Below are positions 24,006 to 33,400 of a DNA stretch of 33,969 nucleotides, one piece after another (position 1 is the first letter of the stretch; each line of letters starts with the position of its first letter). The DNA comes from Pseudomonadota bacterium (GTDB lineage: Bacteria; Vulcanimicrobiota; Vulcanimicrobiia; Eremiobacterales; Eremiobacteraceae). Location: the NCBI GenBank assembly GCA_021325335.1, contig JAJPHJ010000037.1, positions 1 through 33,969 on the forward strand. The letters are read 5' to 3'. The notes under the pieces were generated by a model. That model saw only the letters and a program-made list of their open reading frames with translations. It was not told where the DNA came from and did no database searches. The position numbers and the translations under genes are program-made.

Positions 24006-24206
24006 TCATGGGCGCAGCCGGGCGAGCCGGGCGGCGAGCTCCGCCGGATCGAGCGTGGCGAGCGCGAACACCTTGACCGCAACGCGCGCTCCGCGCACGA
24101 GCTTCACGCTTGCGACCGGCACTCCCAAGGCGCGCGCGAGCGCCTTCCTGCATGCTTCGGTGGCCTTTCCTTCGCGCGCCGGTTCCTTGACCCGGACTTC
24201 GACCAT
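24006..24206 (-). CDS. DUF167 (YggU-like) protein; conserved N-terminal strand lies upstream without a start codon
   Basis: From ATG 24206 the 66 residues match the core of the DUF167/YggU family: VEVRVKEPAREGKATEACRKAL, then LARALGVPVASVKLVRG. The family normally begins with an extra strand ending R/I-V-K-P-G-(S/A)-K. That strand is encoded in the same frame directly upstream (24207-24281: ATVAVRVKPGSKEP followed by SIGASHG), giving 91 codons of typical family length. However, the frame there opens after TAG (24284-24282) and contains no ATG, GTG or TTG. Either a rare start such as ATC is used, a truncated protein is made, or the start was lost by mutation or sequence error. It follows the aldehyde dehydrogenase stop by 11 bp, so it is probably the last gene of that operon. 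Function of DUF167 is unknown. Confidence 0.7.
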   Translation of the reverse strand: MVEVRVKEPAREGKATEACRKALARALGVPVASVKLVRGARVAVKVFALATLDPAELAARLARLRP

Positions 24207-24292
24207 GCCATGGCTCGCGCCGATCGAAGGCTCTTTCGATCCGGGTTTTACACGGACTGCGACGGTCGCTTGCTGCGCGGACTAGCCCTCTG

Positions 24293-25834
24293 TCAGGTTG
24301 AGAACCAACCTGATGGTTCGACGGCAAGGTTGACGTTGATCTGTTTCACCTCGGTGTATGCTTCAAACCCGTACGTGCCGAGCTCGCGGCCGATGCCGGA
24401 TTGCTTGTATCCGCCCCAGGGCGCCTCGTTGTAGGTGGGATGATACGTGTTGATCCAAGTGATGCCGGCTCGCAACTTGCGTATGACACGATGTGCTTTG
24501 GCGATGTCGTTTGTGAAGACGCCCCCCGCGAGACCGTAGATCGTGTCGTTGGCGAGTCTGATTGCATCTTTTTCATCTTTGAACGTCTGGACGACGAGCA
24601 CCGGACCGAAGATCTCTTCTTGCACGATCTTCATCCCCGGCTTCGTGTGTGAGAAGATGGTCGGCTCGATGAAGTTGCCCTTCTCTTCAAGCCCTTCGGG
24701 GCGGTGGCCGCCGCACTCAAGCGTCGCCCCCTCGGCGAGGCCCGTTTTGATATACGACTCGATTTTCTCTTCGTGCGCGCGACTGATGATGGGACCCATC
24801 TCCGTCTGCGGGTCGAAGCCGTCGCCGACCCGGATCTTTTTTGCCCGGTCCACGACCGCGCCGACGAACTTCTTGGCGATGGACTCCTCGACCAGCAAAC
24901 GCGAACCGGCCGAGCATACTTGCCCCGCGTTCGCAAAAATGCCGTAGAGCGCGTAGTCGACCGCCGTGTCGAAATCCGCATCGGCGAAGACGATATTCGG
25001 CGATTTGCCGCCTAGTTCGAGCGAGATCTTCTTCAGGTTCCCGACCGCGGCTTGCATGATAGCGCGGCCTGTCTTCGTTCCTCCGGTGAAGGCGATCTTG
25101 TCGACGAGATGGCTTGCAGCGAGTGCGTGTCCGACGATCGGCCCGGCTCCAAGCACGATATTGACGACGCCTTTCGGGAACTCGAGCTCTTCGATCCAGG
25201 TGGCCAAGCGCAACGCCGTGAGCGGCGTCAGCTCTGACGGCTTGAGCACGCAGGTGTTGCCGGCCGCGAGCGCCGGCGCAAGCTTCCAAGCCGCCATGAG
25301 CAATGGATAGTTCCAGGGGATGATCTGCCCGCAGACCCCGATCGGTTCGCGCACGACCATCGTCTGCGATGCCGCCGGCACTTCGAAGGTCTGACCGCTC
25401 GGCTTGGTGGCAAGACCCGCGTAGTAGCGGAAGCAATTGGCCGCGTCGGCCATGTCGTATTGCGTCTCCCGCAGCGGTTTGCCGTTGTTGAGCGTCTCGA
25501 TGCGCGAGAGCTCGTCCGCGTTCTCGTCGATGCGTTCGGCGAGCCGGAAGAGCAGCTTCGCGCGGTCTTGCGCGAGCGAGTCACCCCACGGACCTTCGTA
25601 AAAGGCATCGTGTGCCGCCTGGATAGCGCGATCTGCGTCTTGGGCCGTGCCTTCCGACACTGCCGCGATCTTCTGGCCGTTAGCCGGATTGATGAGATCT
25701 CGCGTGCCGCCATCGGATGCCGCGATCCATTCTCCGCCGACGTACATGAGGTACGTGTCACCGGCGCGTTTGAGGTTGGCGAGCAGCTCCGAGGATCGAG
25801 ACGCTCCTGCATAGGTGGTTTGCACTGTGGCCAT
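24293..25834 (-). CDS. NAD(P)+-dependent aldehyde dehydrogenase (betaine/aminobutyraldehyde dehydrogenase-like)
   Basis: This 513-residue enzyme of the ALDH superfamily oxidises an aldehyde to the acid. Catalytic and cofactor residues: N175 (IIPWNYP), Rossmann loop G-G-T-K-T-G (251-256), general base E274 in LELGGKSPN, nucleophile C307 in GQVCSAGSR, and EEIFGPVL near the C-terminus. Its place directly after a putrescine aminotransferase suggests 4-aminobutanal (gamma-aminobutyraldehyde) as substrate, yielding GABA; succinate semialdehyde is an alternative because no separate GabD is present. ATG 25834 is supported by AAAGGA about 9 bases upstream. The open frame continues to 26341, but that part is antisense of patA. 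It follows patA by 35 bp. Confidence 0.9.
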   Translation of the reverse strand: MATVQTTYAGASRSSELLANLKRAGDTYLMYVGGEWIAASDGGTRDLINPANGQKIAAVSEGTAQDADRAIQAAHDAFYEGPWGDSLAQDRAKLLFRLAERIDENADELSRIETLNNGKPLRETQYDMADAANCFRYYAGLATKPSGQTFEVPAASQTMVVREPIGVCGQIIPWNYPLLMAAWKLAPALAAGNTCVLKPSELTPLTALRLATWIEELEFPKGVVNIVLGAGPIVGHALAASHLVDKIAFTGGTKTGRAIMQAAVGNLKKISLELGGKSPNIVFADADFDTAVDYALYGIFANAGQVCSAGSRLLVEESIAKKFVGAVVDRAKKIRVGDGFDPQTEMGPIISRAHEEKIESYIKTGLAEGATLECGGHRPEGLEEKGNFIEPTIFSHTKPGMKIVQEEIFGPVLVVQTFKDEKDAIRLANDTIYGLAGGVFTNDIAKAHRVIRKLRAGITWINTYHPTYNEAPWGGYKQSGIGRELGTYGFEAYTEVKQINVNLAVEPSGWFST

Positions 25835-25869
25835 TTTTCGTTTCCTTTGGCGCGACGTGCCGGTCGCAT

Positions 25870-27264
25870 CTACATAGTGGCGAGTGAATCGGCCAAGGCT
25901 TTGCAGACGTAATCTGCCTGCTCCTCCGAGAGCGTCAGGGGTGGTTCCACCCGGATGACTCGCGCGTTCACGAGCGTGCCCGAGACCAAGACGCCGCGAT
26001 CGAGCATCGCCTTGCTCAAAGCGAAGCCGAGCTGGTCGTTCGGGAACTCCATCGCCATGAGCATCCCCTTGCCGCGGATGTCGATGACGATGTTGCGATG
26101 CCCCTGCGCGGCTTCGCGCATGCCCTTGAGCATGCGCGCGCCGATGCGCGCGGCACGTTCGGGCAGCCGCTCTTCGATGAGGACGTTGATCGTGGCAAGC
26201 GCTGCCGCACAGGCCAACGGATTGCCGCCGAACGTCGTCGTGTGCAAGAACGGATTGCCGAACAGGCGCGAGAAAACGGCTTTGGTCCCCACGACCGCGC
26301 CAGCGGGCATCACGCCGCCGCCGAACGCCTTCGCCAGGCACATGAGATCCGGCGCGACCCCCCAGTGCTCGCAGCAGAACATGGTGCCGGTGCGGCCCAT
26401 GCCGGTCTGCACCTCATCGAGGATGAGCAGCGCGCCAAACTCGTCGCATAGCGCGCGCACGCCCGGCAGATAGTCATCATCGGGGATGTTGACGCCGCCT
26501 TCGCCTTGGATGGGTTCCAAGATCACCGCGCCGACATCTTCGCCCACCGTCCGAAGCGTCTGCATGCGCCAGCGCAGCGCCGCCAAATCATTGAACGGCA
26601 CGTGTTCGATGTTGGGGAGCATCGGGCCGAACGGGCGGCGGAACTCCGCCTTCGCGCTGACCGACAGCGCCCCCATGCTCTTGCCGTGAAAACCCTTGGT
26701 CGCAGCGACGATGGTCTGCTTGGCTGGATCGAAAGCACGCGCCAGCTTGAGCGCGGCTTCGATGGTCTCCGTGCCGCTGTTGCAGAAAAACGAGTATTCG
26801 AGGTCGCCGGGCGTGAGCATGGCCAGGGCCTTTGCGAGCATCGCCCGTAACGGATCGAGCAAATCTTGGCTGTGCAGGGCCTGGCGTTTGAGCTGGTCGG
26901 TGACTGCTTTGACCACTTTGGGATGGCGATGGCCCACGTTATAAATCCCAAACCCGCCGAGGCAGTCGATGTATTCTTTTCCGGTGACGTCTCGGTAGGC
27001 GTTGGCGCCGGCGTCGCCCCATTCGACGACGGCCGCGGCGTGCTCGACCGAAGTCGCTTTGCGGTATTCGAGAAATCCAGGGTTCACATGATCGCGGAAA
27101 CCGTCAACGGTCTCAGTCGTGACCCACTGCGCGTCTTCCGAAGTGATGTCCGGTTTTGCGATGAGATCCAGCACCCGCTGGGTGTAGGCGAATACCTCGC
27201 CGTCCGGCCGCTTGCCGTGCGCGTTCGGTAGTTTCGATGCTTGTGCGGGGTCGATGATCTGCAT
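25870..27264 (-). CDS. patA: Putrescine aminotransferase (class III, PLP-dependent)
   Basis: This 464-residue class III aminotransferase resembles E. coli putrescine aminotransferase PatA (YgjG) over most of its length, including HVNPGFLEYRK near residue 60, IDCLGGFGIYNVGHRHP, LHSQDLLDPLRAMLAK, YSFFCNSGTE, VILEPIQGEGGV, ALLILDEVQTGMGRTG (D283), LCLAKAFGGGVMP (Schiff-base K312) and FLHTTTFGGNPLACAAALA. It would transfer an amino group from putrescine to 2-oxoglutarate, giving 4-aminobutanal. The resemblance is recalled from memory, not from an alignment run. ATG 27264 has AGAGG about 5 bases upstream and lies 7 bp after the gabT stop, so the two are translationally coupled. The next gene encodes an aldehyde dehydrogenase fit to take the product. 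Confidence 0.9.
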   Translation of the reverse strand: MQIIDPAQASKLPNAHGKRPDGEVFAYTQRVLDLIAKPDITSEDAQWVTTETVDGFRDHVNPGFLEYRKATSVEHAAAVVEWGDAGANAYRDVTGKEYIDCLGGFGIYNVGHRHPKVVKAVTDQLKRQALHSQDLLDPLRAMLAKALAMLTPGDLEYSFFCNSGTETIEAALKLARAFDPAKQTIVAATKGFHGKSMGALSVSAKAEFRRPFGPMLPNIEHVPFNDLAALRWRMQTLRTVGEDVGAVILEPIQGEGGVNIPDDDYLPGVRALCDEFGALLILDEVQTGMGRTGTMFCCEHWGVAPDLMCLAKAFGGGVMPAGAVVGTKAVFSRLFGNPFLHTTTFGGNPLACAAALATINVLIEERLPERAARIGARMLKGMREAAQGHRNIVIDIRGKGMLMAMEFPNDQLGFALSKAMLDRGVLVSGTLVNARVIRVEPPLTLSEEQADYVCKALADSLATM

Positions 27265-27271
27265 GACGCCT

Positions 27272-28567
27272 CTAGTGGGCCCGCGCGAGGGCGGCGCCGA
27301 TCGCCGCGTCAAGGCGTTCGAGCGCCGTTGCAAGGTCGGCATCGCCGATCACGAGCGGCACGAGCACGCGAATGATGTTGCGCTTCACTCCGGCGGGCAT
27401 GAGCAGCAGCCCGCGGGCGCGCGCCTCGTGGGTGATCCGTGCGACGATCTCCGTGGCGGTCGTCTGCTGCTGGTCGACGAACTCGAGCGCCATCATGGCG
27501 CCCCGTCCGCGCACGTCGCCGATGGCGGGATAGCGTCGCGCGAACTCCTTGAAAGCCCGCTCGAGCTTGACGCCGATGACGCCCGCTCGCTCGAGCAGGC
27601 ATTCGTCTTCGATGATATCGAGCACGGCCAGCGCGGCCGCGCAGGCCAGCGGGTTCCCGCCGAACGTGCCGCCAAGGCCGCCCGACGTGGGCGCATCCAT
27701 GATCTCCGCCTTGCCGATCACTCCCGCGAGCGGCAGTCCGTTCGCGATACTCTTAGCGACCGTGATGAGATCGGGTTCGACGCCGGAGGGTTCGATGGCG
27801 AACATCGTGCCGGTACGGCCGTAGCCTGATTGAATCTCATCTGCGACGAGCACGATCCCATGCTCCTTCGTGATCGCGCGCAGAGCGCGGAGAAACTCCG
27901 CGGGCGCAGGAACGAATCCGCCTTCGCCTAGGACGGGTTCGACGATAATCGCCGCGGTGCGACTCGGCGCCACCGCCGACTCGAACAGATCGTGCAGCGC
28001 GCCGAGCGCCCTCTCCGTCGTCCAGCCGTGGAACTCGTAGGGGTACGGCGCATGATAGACCTCGCCGACGAACGGTCCGAAGTTCTGCTTGTATGGCGCG
28101 TTTTTTCCCGTCATCGTCAGCGCGAGGAGCGTGCGGCCGTGAAAGCTATGATGGAAAGCGATCACCGCCGGCCGGTTCGTGAAGCTGCGCGCGATCTTGA
28201 TCGCGTTCTCCACGGCCTCGGCCCCCGTGCTCACGAAGAACGTTTTCTTGGGAGACGTACCTGGCGCCAGACGGTTCAGCCGCGCCGCGAGCTCGACATA
28301 TCCTTCGTACATCGCAACCTGGAAGCACGTGTGCGCGAAGCGCTGCAATTGTTCGCTGACAGCCCTGATGACGCGCGGGTGCGAGTGACCGACGTTCAAG
28401 CAGCCGATGCCGCCCACGAAGTCGAGGTACTCCTTGCCGTCTGTATCCCACAACTTTGCGCCGAGGCCGCGATCCGCAAAGATCGGATGCGTATTGCCGA
28501 CGCCTCGTGGGACTTCGGCATTCCGAAGCTCGCGCAGCCGTTCGGTTTGGGAGGCGGCGATTGCCAT
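27272..28567 (-). CDS. gabT: 4-aminobutyrate (GABA) aminotransferase
   Basis: This 431-residue class III PLP enzyme matches the GabT pattern: VPRGVGNTHPIFADRG at the N-terminus, GGIGCLNVGHSHP, HTCFQVAMYE, STGAEAVENAIKIAR, SFHGRT, VEPVLGEGGF, LVADEIQSGYGRTG (D243), VAKSIANGLPLAGV (Schiff-base K272), GTFGGNPLACAAAL and RVLVPL. It converts GABA plus 2-oxoglutarate to succinate semialdehyde and glutamate. ATG 28567 has AAAGG about 7 bases upstream and fits the family N-terminus; 36 extra open codons upstream look non-coding. It is the first gene of the minus-strand operon gabT-patA-aldehyde dehydrogenase-DUF167 and diverges from a PucR-family regulator that probably senses a pathway metabolite. 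Confidence 0.92.
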   Translation of the reverse strand: MAIAASQTERLRELRNAEVPRGVGNTHPIFADRGLGAKLWDTDGKEYLDFVGGIGCLNVGHSHPRVIRAVSEQLQRFAHTCFQVAMYEGYVELAARLNRLAPGTSPKKTFFVSTGAEAVENAIKIARSFTNRPAVIAFHHSFHGRTLLALTMTGKNAPYKQNFGPFVGEVYHAPYPYEFHGWTTERALGALHDLFESAVAPSRTAAIIVEPVLGEGGFVPAPAEFLRALRAITKEHGIVLVADEIQSGYGRTGTMFAIEPSGVEPDLITVAKSIANGLPLAGVIGKAEIMDAPTSGGLGGTFGGNPLACAAALAVLDIIEDECLLERAGVIGVKLERAFKEFARRYPAIGDVRGRGAMMALEFVDQQQTTATEIVARITHEARARGLLLMPAGVKRNIIRVLVPLVIGDADLATALERLDAAIGAALARAH

Positions 28568-28730
28568 GACTAGCCTTTCAGCGATCGATGTCGGGGACCG
28601 TTCGCGCCCGAAACACGCCCGTGAAGAGCGTTGGGAGCGCCATCCTTCATTAAGTGTACCTGGTCGCGAAGGCAAAAACTATGTAAACAGCATACAAAAA
28701 TAGCACCGGAATTCATATGGGACAACGGAT
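28568..28730. promoter_or_regulatory. Divergent control region between gabT operon and PucR regulator
   Basis: This 163-bp gap has an AT-rich island (about 28672-28702) unlike the GC-rich surroundings. It contains the imperfectly flanked inverted repeat TGTA-N7-TACA (28682-28696), a candidate operator. On the minus strand TACACT at 28660-28655 could serve as a -10 box for gabT, but the -35 is unclear. PucR proteins commonly act at such divergent regions; the site itself is unproven. Confidence 0.4.
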
Positions 28731-30332
28731 TTGATACTCCGTGAAGCTCTGGCGCTCGATTCCCTCAAGACCGCTTCCGTGGTGGCCGGGCACGGCGGGT
28801 TGGAGCGGGACATCCTGTGGGCTCACGTGGTCGACATGCCGGATCCGGCACCGTGGGTTAGCGCAGGCCAGCTGCTGCTCACCACCGGTTATGCATGGCC
28901 TGCCGATGATGCAAGCTTGAGGTCTCTCGTGCGCCTGCTCTCAGAACGCGGTCTTGGCGCTGTCGGTCTTGCCGTTCCAGGCTATCTGAAGAGCTTTCCG
29001 GCCGCGGCGCGAGACGAAGCAGACATGCTCGGGCTGCCGCTCATCGAAATCCCGTTCGCGATCCCGTTCGCGCAAGTCACAGAAGAGCTCCACCGCACGA
29101 TCCTCGCCGAACAATACCGCATCGTCGAACGGTCCGAGCAAATCCACCGCAGTCTCACGCGCGCCGCCGCGGAAGGCAAGAGCCTCGCGGATCTCACCCA
29201 CGTTCTCGGAGATCTTCTCGGACGTTCGATCACGTTTGAAGACCCGGACGGCAAGCTGCTCGCGTTCCACAGCGTGCCGGATCACCCCGAGGATTTGGCC
29301 CGGCGCGAAACGTTGGAGAACGAGCAGAGCCCAGCGGCACTCGCGCAGGCGCTTGCCAAGACGGGCGTCGCCGATGAAATCCGCCGAAGCACGGGTCCGG
29401 TGCGCGTGCCCGCGATGCCCGAGCTTGGCTTGGGGCCACGCGTCGTCTGTCCGATCCGTCTCGGCGACGAGCTCGTCGGCTTGGTGTGGATCATCGAAGG
29501 CGATGCCAAGCTTTCGGAGCTGGACATGCGCGCGGCCGAACATGCAGCGCTCGTGGCTGCGGTTCACGTCGCGCATCAACGCGAACTCGCTACGACCGAG
29601 GCGCGACTGGGCTACGCTTCGTTTCTCTCTCTGCTAGAAGCCGAGGAGGACGATCCTCAAGCGCTCGAGCGCATGCGCCTGGCCGGCTTCGAACCTGGCG
29701 CTCGACATCGCGTGGGCATGTGCGTCATCCCCGAGCCTTTACCGCTCAGCCGCGATGGGTTCTTGCACCGCGAGCGCATCGCAGAAAAGCTCGCTCGCGC
29801 GCTGCGGGCCGGCGGGCACAAACCGATGTTGACCGCCGCGCTCCAGCGCGTCATCTTCTTGTTGCCCGAGGGCGTCGAGGCAGAGATCTTGTGGTCAAGT
29901 CTCGCAGATGCGAGCGTGCGAATGGTGCTTGGCCGCGCTCATCCGGGCACCAGCGGCGTCCGAGCGAGCTATAAAGAAGCGCTGTCGTTGTTGAACTACG
30001 CGGACGGCTCGGCGGTCCAAACCTTCGAAAAGGCGCTCGTGCCGCGGGTCCTCATGGGGGATACCGCTGCGCACGCGGCCTTCGTCGACCACATCTTCGG
30101 CGGCCTCCGGAAGCGCAAGGACGGTCCGACGCTCGAGGCCGTGCTTATCGCCCTCGCCAAGAACGGCTTCAGCCTGAAAGCTAGCGCCGAAGCCTTGGGC
30201 ATCCATCAGAACACACTGCGTTACCGCTTGACGAAGGCGCTCGACGTCGCGCACCTCGATATCGACGACCCCGAATCCCGATTTTCGCTCGAGCTGGCAG
30301 CGCGCATTTTGGACTTTTCAAATAAGAAATAA
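28731..30332 (+). CDS. PucR-family transcriptional regulator
   Basis: This 533-residue regulator has an N-terminal PucR ligand-sensing domain (about 1-125: SLKTASVVAGHGGLERDILW, then PDPAPWVSAGQLLLTTGYAW), a GAF-like middle (about 140-290), a linking domain with SYKEALSLLNYA (about 415-430), and a C-terminal helix-turn-helix (about 478-510: GFSLKASAEALGIHQNTLRYRL). Family members are usually activators of purine, amine or amino-acid catabolism. Its position divergent from gabT-patA-aldehyde dehydrogenase suggests it senses putrescine, GABA or a related metabolite. The start appears to be TTG 28731, which places the first conserved PucR helix at the N-terminus; no upstream ATG is in frame. No strong Shine-Dalgarno is visible, so expression may be low. 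Confidence 0.92.
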   Translation: MILREALALDSLKTASVVAGHGGLERDILWAHVVDMPDPAPWVSAGQLLLTTGYAWPADDASLRSLVRLLSERGLGAVGLAVPGYLKSFPAAARDEADMLGLPLIEIPFAIPFAQVTEELHRTILAEQYRIVERSEQIHRSLTRAAAEGKSLADLTHVLGDLLGRSITFEDPDGKLLAFHSVPDHPEDLARRETLENEQSPAALAQALAKTGVADEIRRSTGPVRVPAMPELGLGPRVVCPIRLGDELVGLVWIIEGDAKLSELDMRAAEHAALVAAVHVAHQRELATTEARLGYASFLSLLEAEEDDPQALERMRLAGFEPGARHRVGMCVIPEPLPLSRDGFLHRERIAEKLARALRAGGHKPMLTAALQRVIFLLPEGVEAEILWSSLADASVRMVLGRAHPGTSGVRASYKEALSLLNYADGSAVQTFEKALVPRVLMGDTAAHAAFVDHIFGGLRKRKDGPTLEAVLIALAKNGFSLKASAEALGIHQNTLRYRLTKALDVAHLDIDDPESRFSLELAARILDFSNKK

Positions 30333-30394
30333 CAGGTAAATTGTCGGGAAGATACATAGTTTAGAGGCCGGTTGTGGAGTAAACTTGGCTTACT

Positions 30395-30426
30395 GATGTA
30401 GCGGTCGCGAACGTATTCGCGACGAT
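30395..30426. repeat. 32-nt dispersed palindromic repeat, copy 2
   Basis: This copy begins GATGTAG and ends GACGAT. The core hairpin is GTCGCGAA (30404-30411), loop CGTA, TTCGCGAC (30416-30423). Compared with copy 1 at 22085-22116, one stem pair has changed from A-T to G-C on both sides, so the ability to pair has been kept. It lies 27 bp before the TonB-receptor GTG and may form a hairpin in its leader. Just upstream, AGTAA (30378-30382) and TTACT (30390-30394) form a second small inverted repeat. Confidence 0.75.
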
Positions 30427-30453
30427 GCGCGATCTGCTCGAGGAGATACGCCC

Positions 30454-33400
30454 GTGTCGTTTCGGAAGCTAGCGTTTTTGGCATTTGCGCTCCTGACGTT
30501 GGGGATGCTCGGCCGGCCCGGTGCAGCCGGCACGACCGGAGGTATTCACGGCAGAGTCACGGACATCTCAAACGGACAACCGATCGCCGCAGCTGCAGTC
30601 ACGGCCGCCTCGCCGGGGCAGACGGAAACGCGCGTCACCGACACCACAGGCTATTTCGCGTTCATCTCGCTCGCGCCCGACACGTACACGCTGACCGCAA
30701 AAAAAGACGGCTACGTGCTCGAGCAGGTCCCTGGTATCACCGTGATCTCGGACCAAACGCGGTCGGTCGACATCCACATGCAGTCGACGCTGCGTACCAT
30801 CGCGCACGTCACGATTCGCGCCACCGGCGGCCTCGTGCGCTCGGGCGTCGTCAGCGACGTGTACTCGATCAACGCGAGCCAGCAGAAAGCCGCCGCGCCG
30901 CTTGGAGGCGCAGGTTCGATCAATCAGTCATATGGGGCGATCGCAAGCGCGCCGGGTGTCAACTACGATCAGGGCCAGCAAGGCTGGTATCAGAACGTGT
31001 ACATCCGTGGCGGCGACCTCGACCAAGTCGCCTACGAGTTCGACGGCGTGCCGGTCATCCGCGAGTCGGACCAAGGCGCCGTCACGACGTTGACCAGCCT
31101 CGGGCAGGCGGAAGTGCAGGTCTACACCGGTGGAACCCCGGCATCCGCCGACGCTCCCGGTCTGGCCGGCTACATCAATCAGGTCGTCAAGAGCGGCACC
31201 TATCCAGGTTACGCCAATTTCACGTCGGGCGTCGGCGGCCCGACGCTGTACAACAAAGCGACGCTGGAAGTCGGAGGTGCGACGCCGGATCGGCTCTTCT
31301 CCTACTACGTGGGCGGTCAGCTCGTCGTGCAGAACTACCGCTTCGGCGACCAGTTCAACGGGGTCAGCAATCCGCTGTACTTCTACCCCATCGCGATCGG
31401 CAACCAATATCCCCCGCCGGTGGGGCCTCTCGCCGGCATCCCGACGCCGTTGAACACGCAGGTCTGGGATGGCTCTTCTGCCTGGCTCTATGGGCCCGGG
31501 CCGGCGAATGCCATCGCCGGTGTCCGCGATCAGGAGACGATCGCCAACTTCCATTTCGGCATCCCGCACAAGAACGATTCGAACAAGGACGACGTGCAGC
31601 TGCTTTACGACAACAGCCTGATCGTGCAGAAATTCTATGGGTCGGCCGTGGATCAAGGTCTCGGATCCGTGCAACAGGAGAACGGCGGACCGCTTTCCTA
31701 TTTCGACGGCTTCGCGTATAACGGTCCGCTGTTCGCGCCGCCGCAGAACGGACTGATCTCAAACGTCTTGTTCCCGAACTCTCCGCAAGGCCGCGCCCCG
31801 TTCGATCAGTTGCCGGTCGGCGAACGAGAAGGTTCGCAAAACGGCGTCGAGCTCGCGAAGTTCCAATATCAGCACAACTTCACCGATCGCTCGTTCCTCC
31901 GGTTCGACGCCTACACCGATTACGCGATATGGTTCATCAGCGGCCCGGTGAGCGCCAACCTCCCCTACGGAGGCCAGCTGCCGGACTACGAGGTCAACGA
32001 GCACAAGTATGGCGGTAAGATCGACTACTCGAACCAGTTGAGCGACAAGCACTTGATCGAGCTCACCGCGTCGTACCTCACCGCGCATCTGGAGACGTAC
32101 TCCGGTCAGTTCGGCACGTTTTTGGATTATGCGGAGCCGACGTCAAATCTCGTCGATTCAAGAGGCAACTGCTACGCGTACGTGACCGGTCAATTCGCTG
32201 ACTGTTTCCCGCAATTACCGCCGGCGAGCTACCCGAATCCCGTCTCGCAAGGCTGTATCGATTCCACGCTCGGCTGCACGGGGCTCGTCCCCGGCAATCC
32301 ACCGCTAGGAAGTCCGGCAGCGCTCAACAGCGCGCGCTGGCTCGTCACCGAGCCGGGAGCAAAAGCGCAAATCGACACGGTGAAGCCGTACTTCTCAGGA
32401 TTCTCGGCGAACGACCAGTGGCGTCCGAACGACAAGCTCACCCTCAACCTCGGCGCTCGCGTCGACGTCTTCGACTACCGGCTCGACGATCTCGCTGACG
32501 GTTATCCCGCCCGGGCGTTCTGGTACGCGGCATATAACCGCGAATATTGCTTCATCCCGAACACCGCGGCTCCGTACCTCGGCCAGCTCAACACGGCGAC
32601 CGGCGTGTTCTCGTGCAACCAGGGCGGCACGCACACCAATCTGGTGAACTTCGCTGGCGGCACGATCTCCGAACAGATCTATCAACCGCGAGTCGGCGCG
32701 ACGTACACCATCAATTCCGACCTCGTGTTGCGCGCGACCTATGGCCGCTACGCCCGCCCCGCTGCGACGTCGTACCAGGAATACAACGTCACGCAGCAAG
32801 ACTCGCCGCAGTTCATCAGCACGTTCATCAACATGGGCTTCAATTCGCCGATCCACTACCTCCACGCGGATACCGCGAACAACTACGACCTGTCGATTGA
32901 AAAGCGCTTCCACGACACCGATATGTCGGTAAAGCTGACGCCCTATTACCGCACCACGCAAGGGCAGGTCCAATTCCTCTCGCTCAACGCTCAGGGAGTG
33001 CTCGCCGGCGTGAATGCCGGGCAGCAGAACTCCTACGGCGTGGAACTGGCCTTCAACAAGGGCAGCTTCGCCGCTGACGGCTTCGCGATGCAGGCATCGT
33101 TCACGTACCTCAATAGCACGATCAAGTACGGCCCGCAGCCGAACGGCCAAAACGTCATCGACCTGCTCAACGCGTACATCCGCCAGTACAACTCGTTCAC
33201 GGCGGCAGGCAATCCCGCGCTCGCAGGCTTGCCGTGCTTCACGCCGGGGACCTCGAGCACGCCCGGCACGCCGGCCGCATGCGGTGGCGGCAATATTCCC
33301 AACCCGTATTTCAACATGCCCGCGCAGCCGCTCATGGATCCGAGCGCCCGCTATACCACGTATAGCACGATTCCCGCGCCGTTCAACAACGCCAATGGTT

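Noticed and set aside
25835-26341. Possible 169-residue N-terminal extension of the aldehyde dehydrogenase
   Set aside because: It overlaps patA in another frame and is Arg/His-rich; ALDH homology begins after ATG 25834, which has a Shine-Dalgarno.
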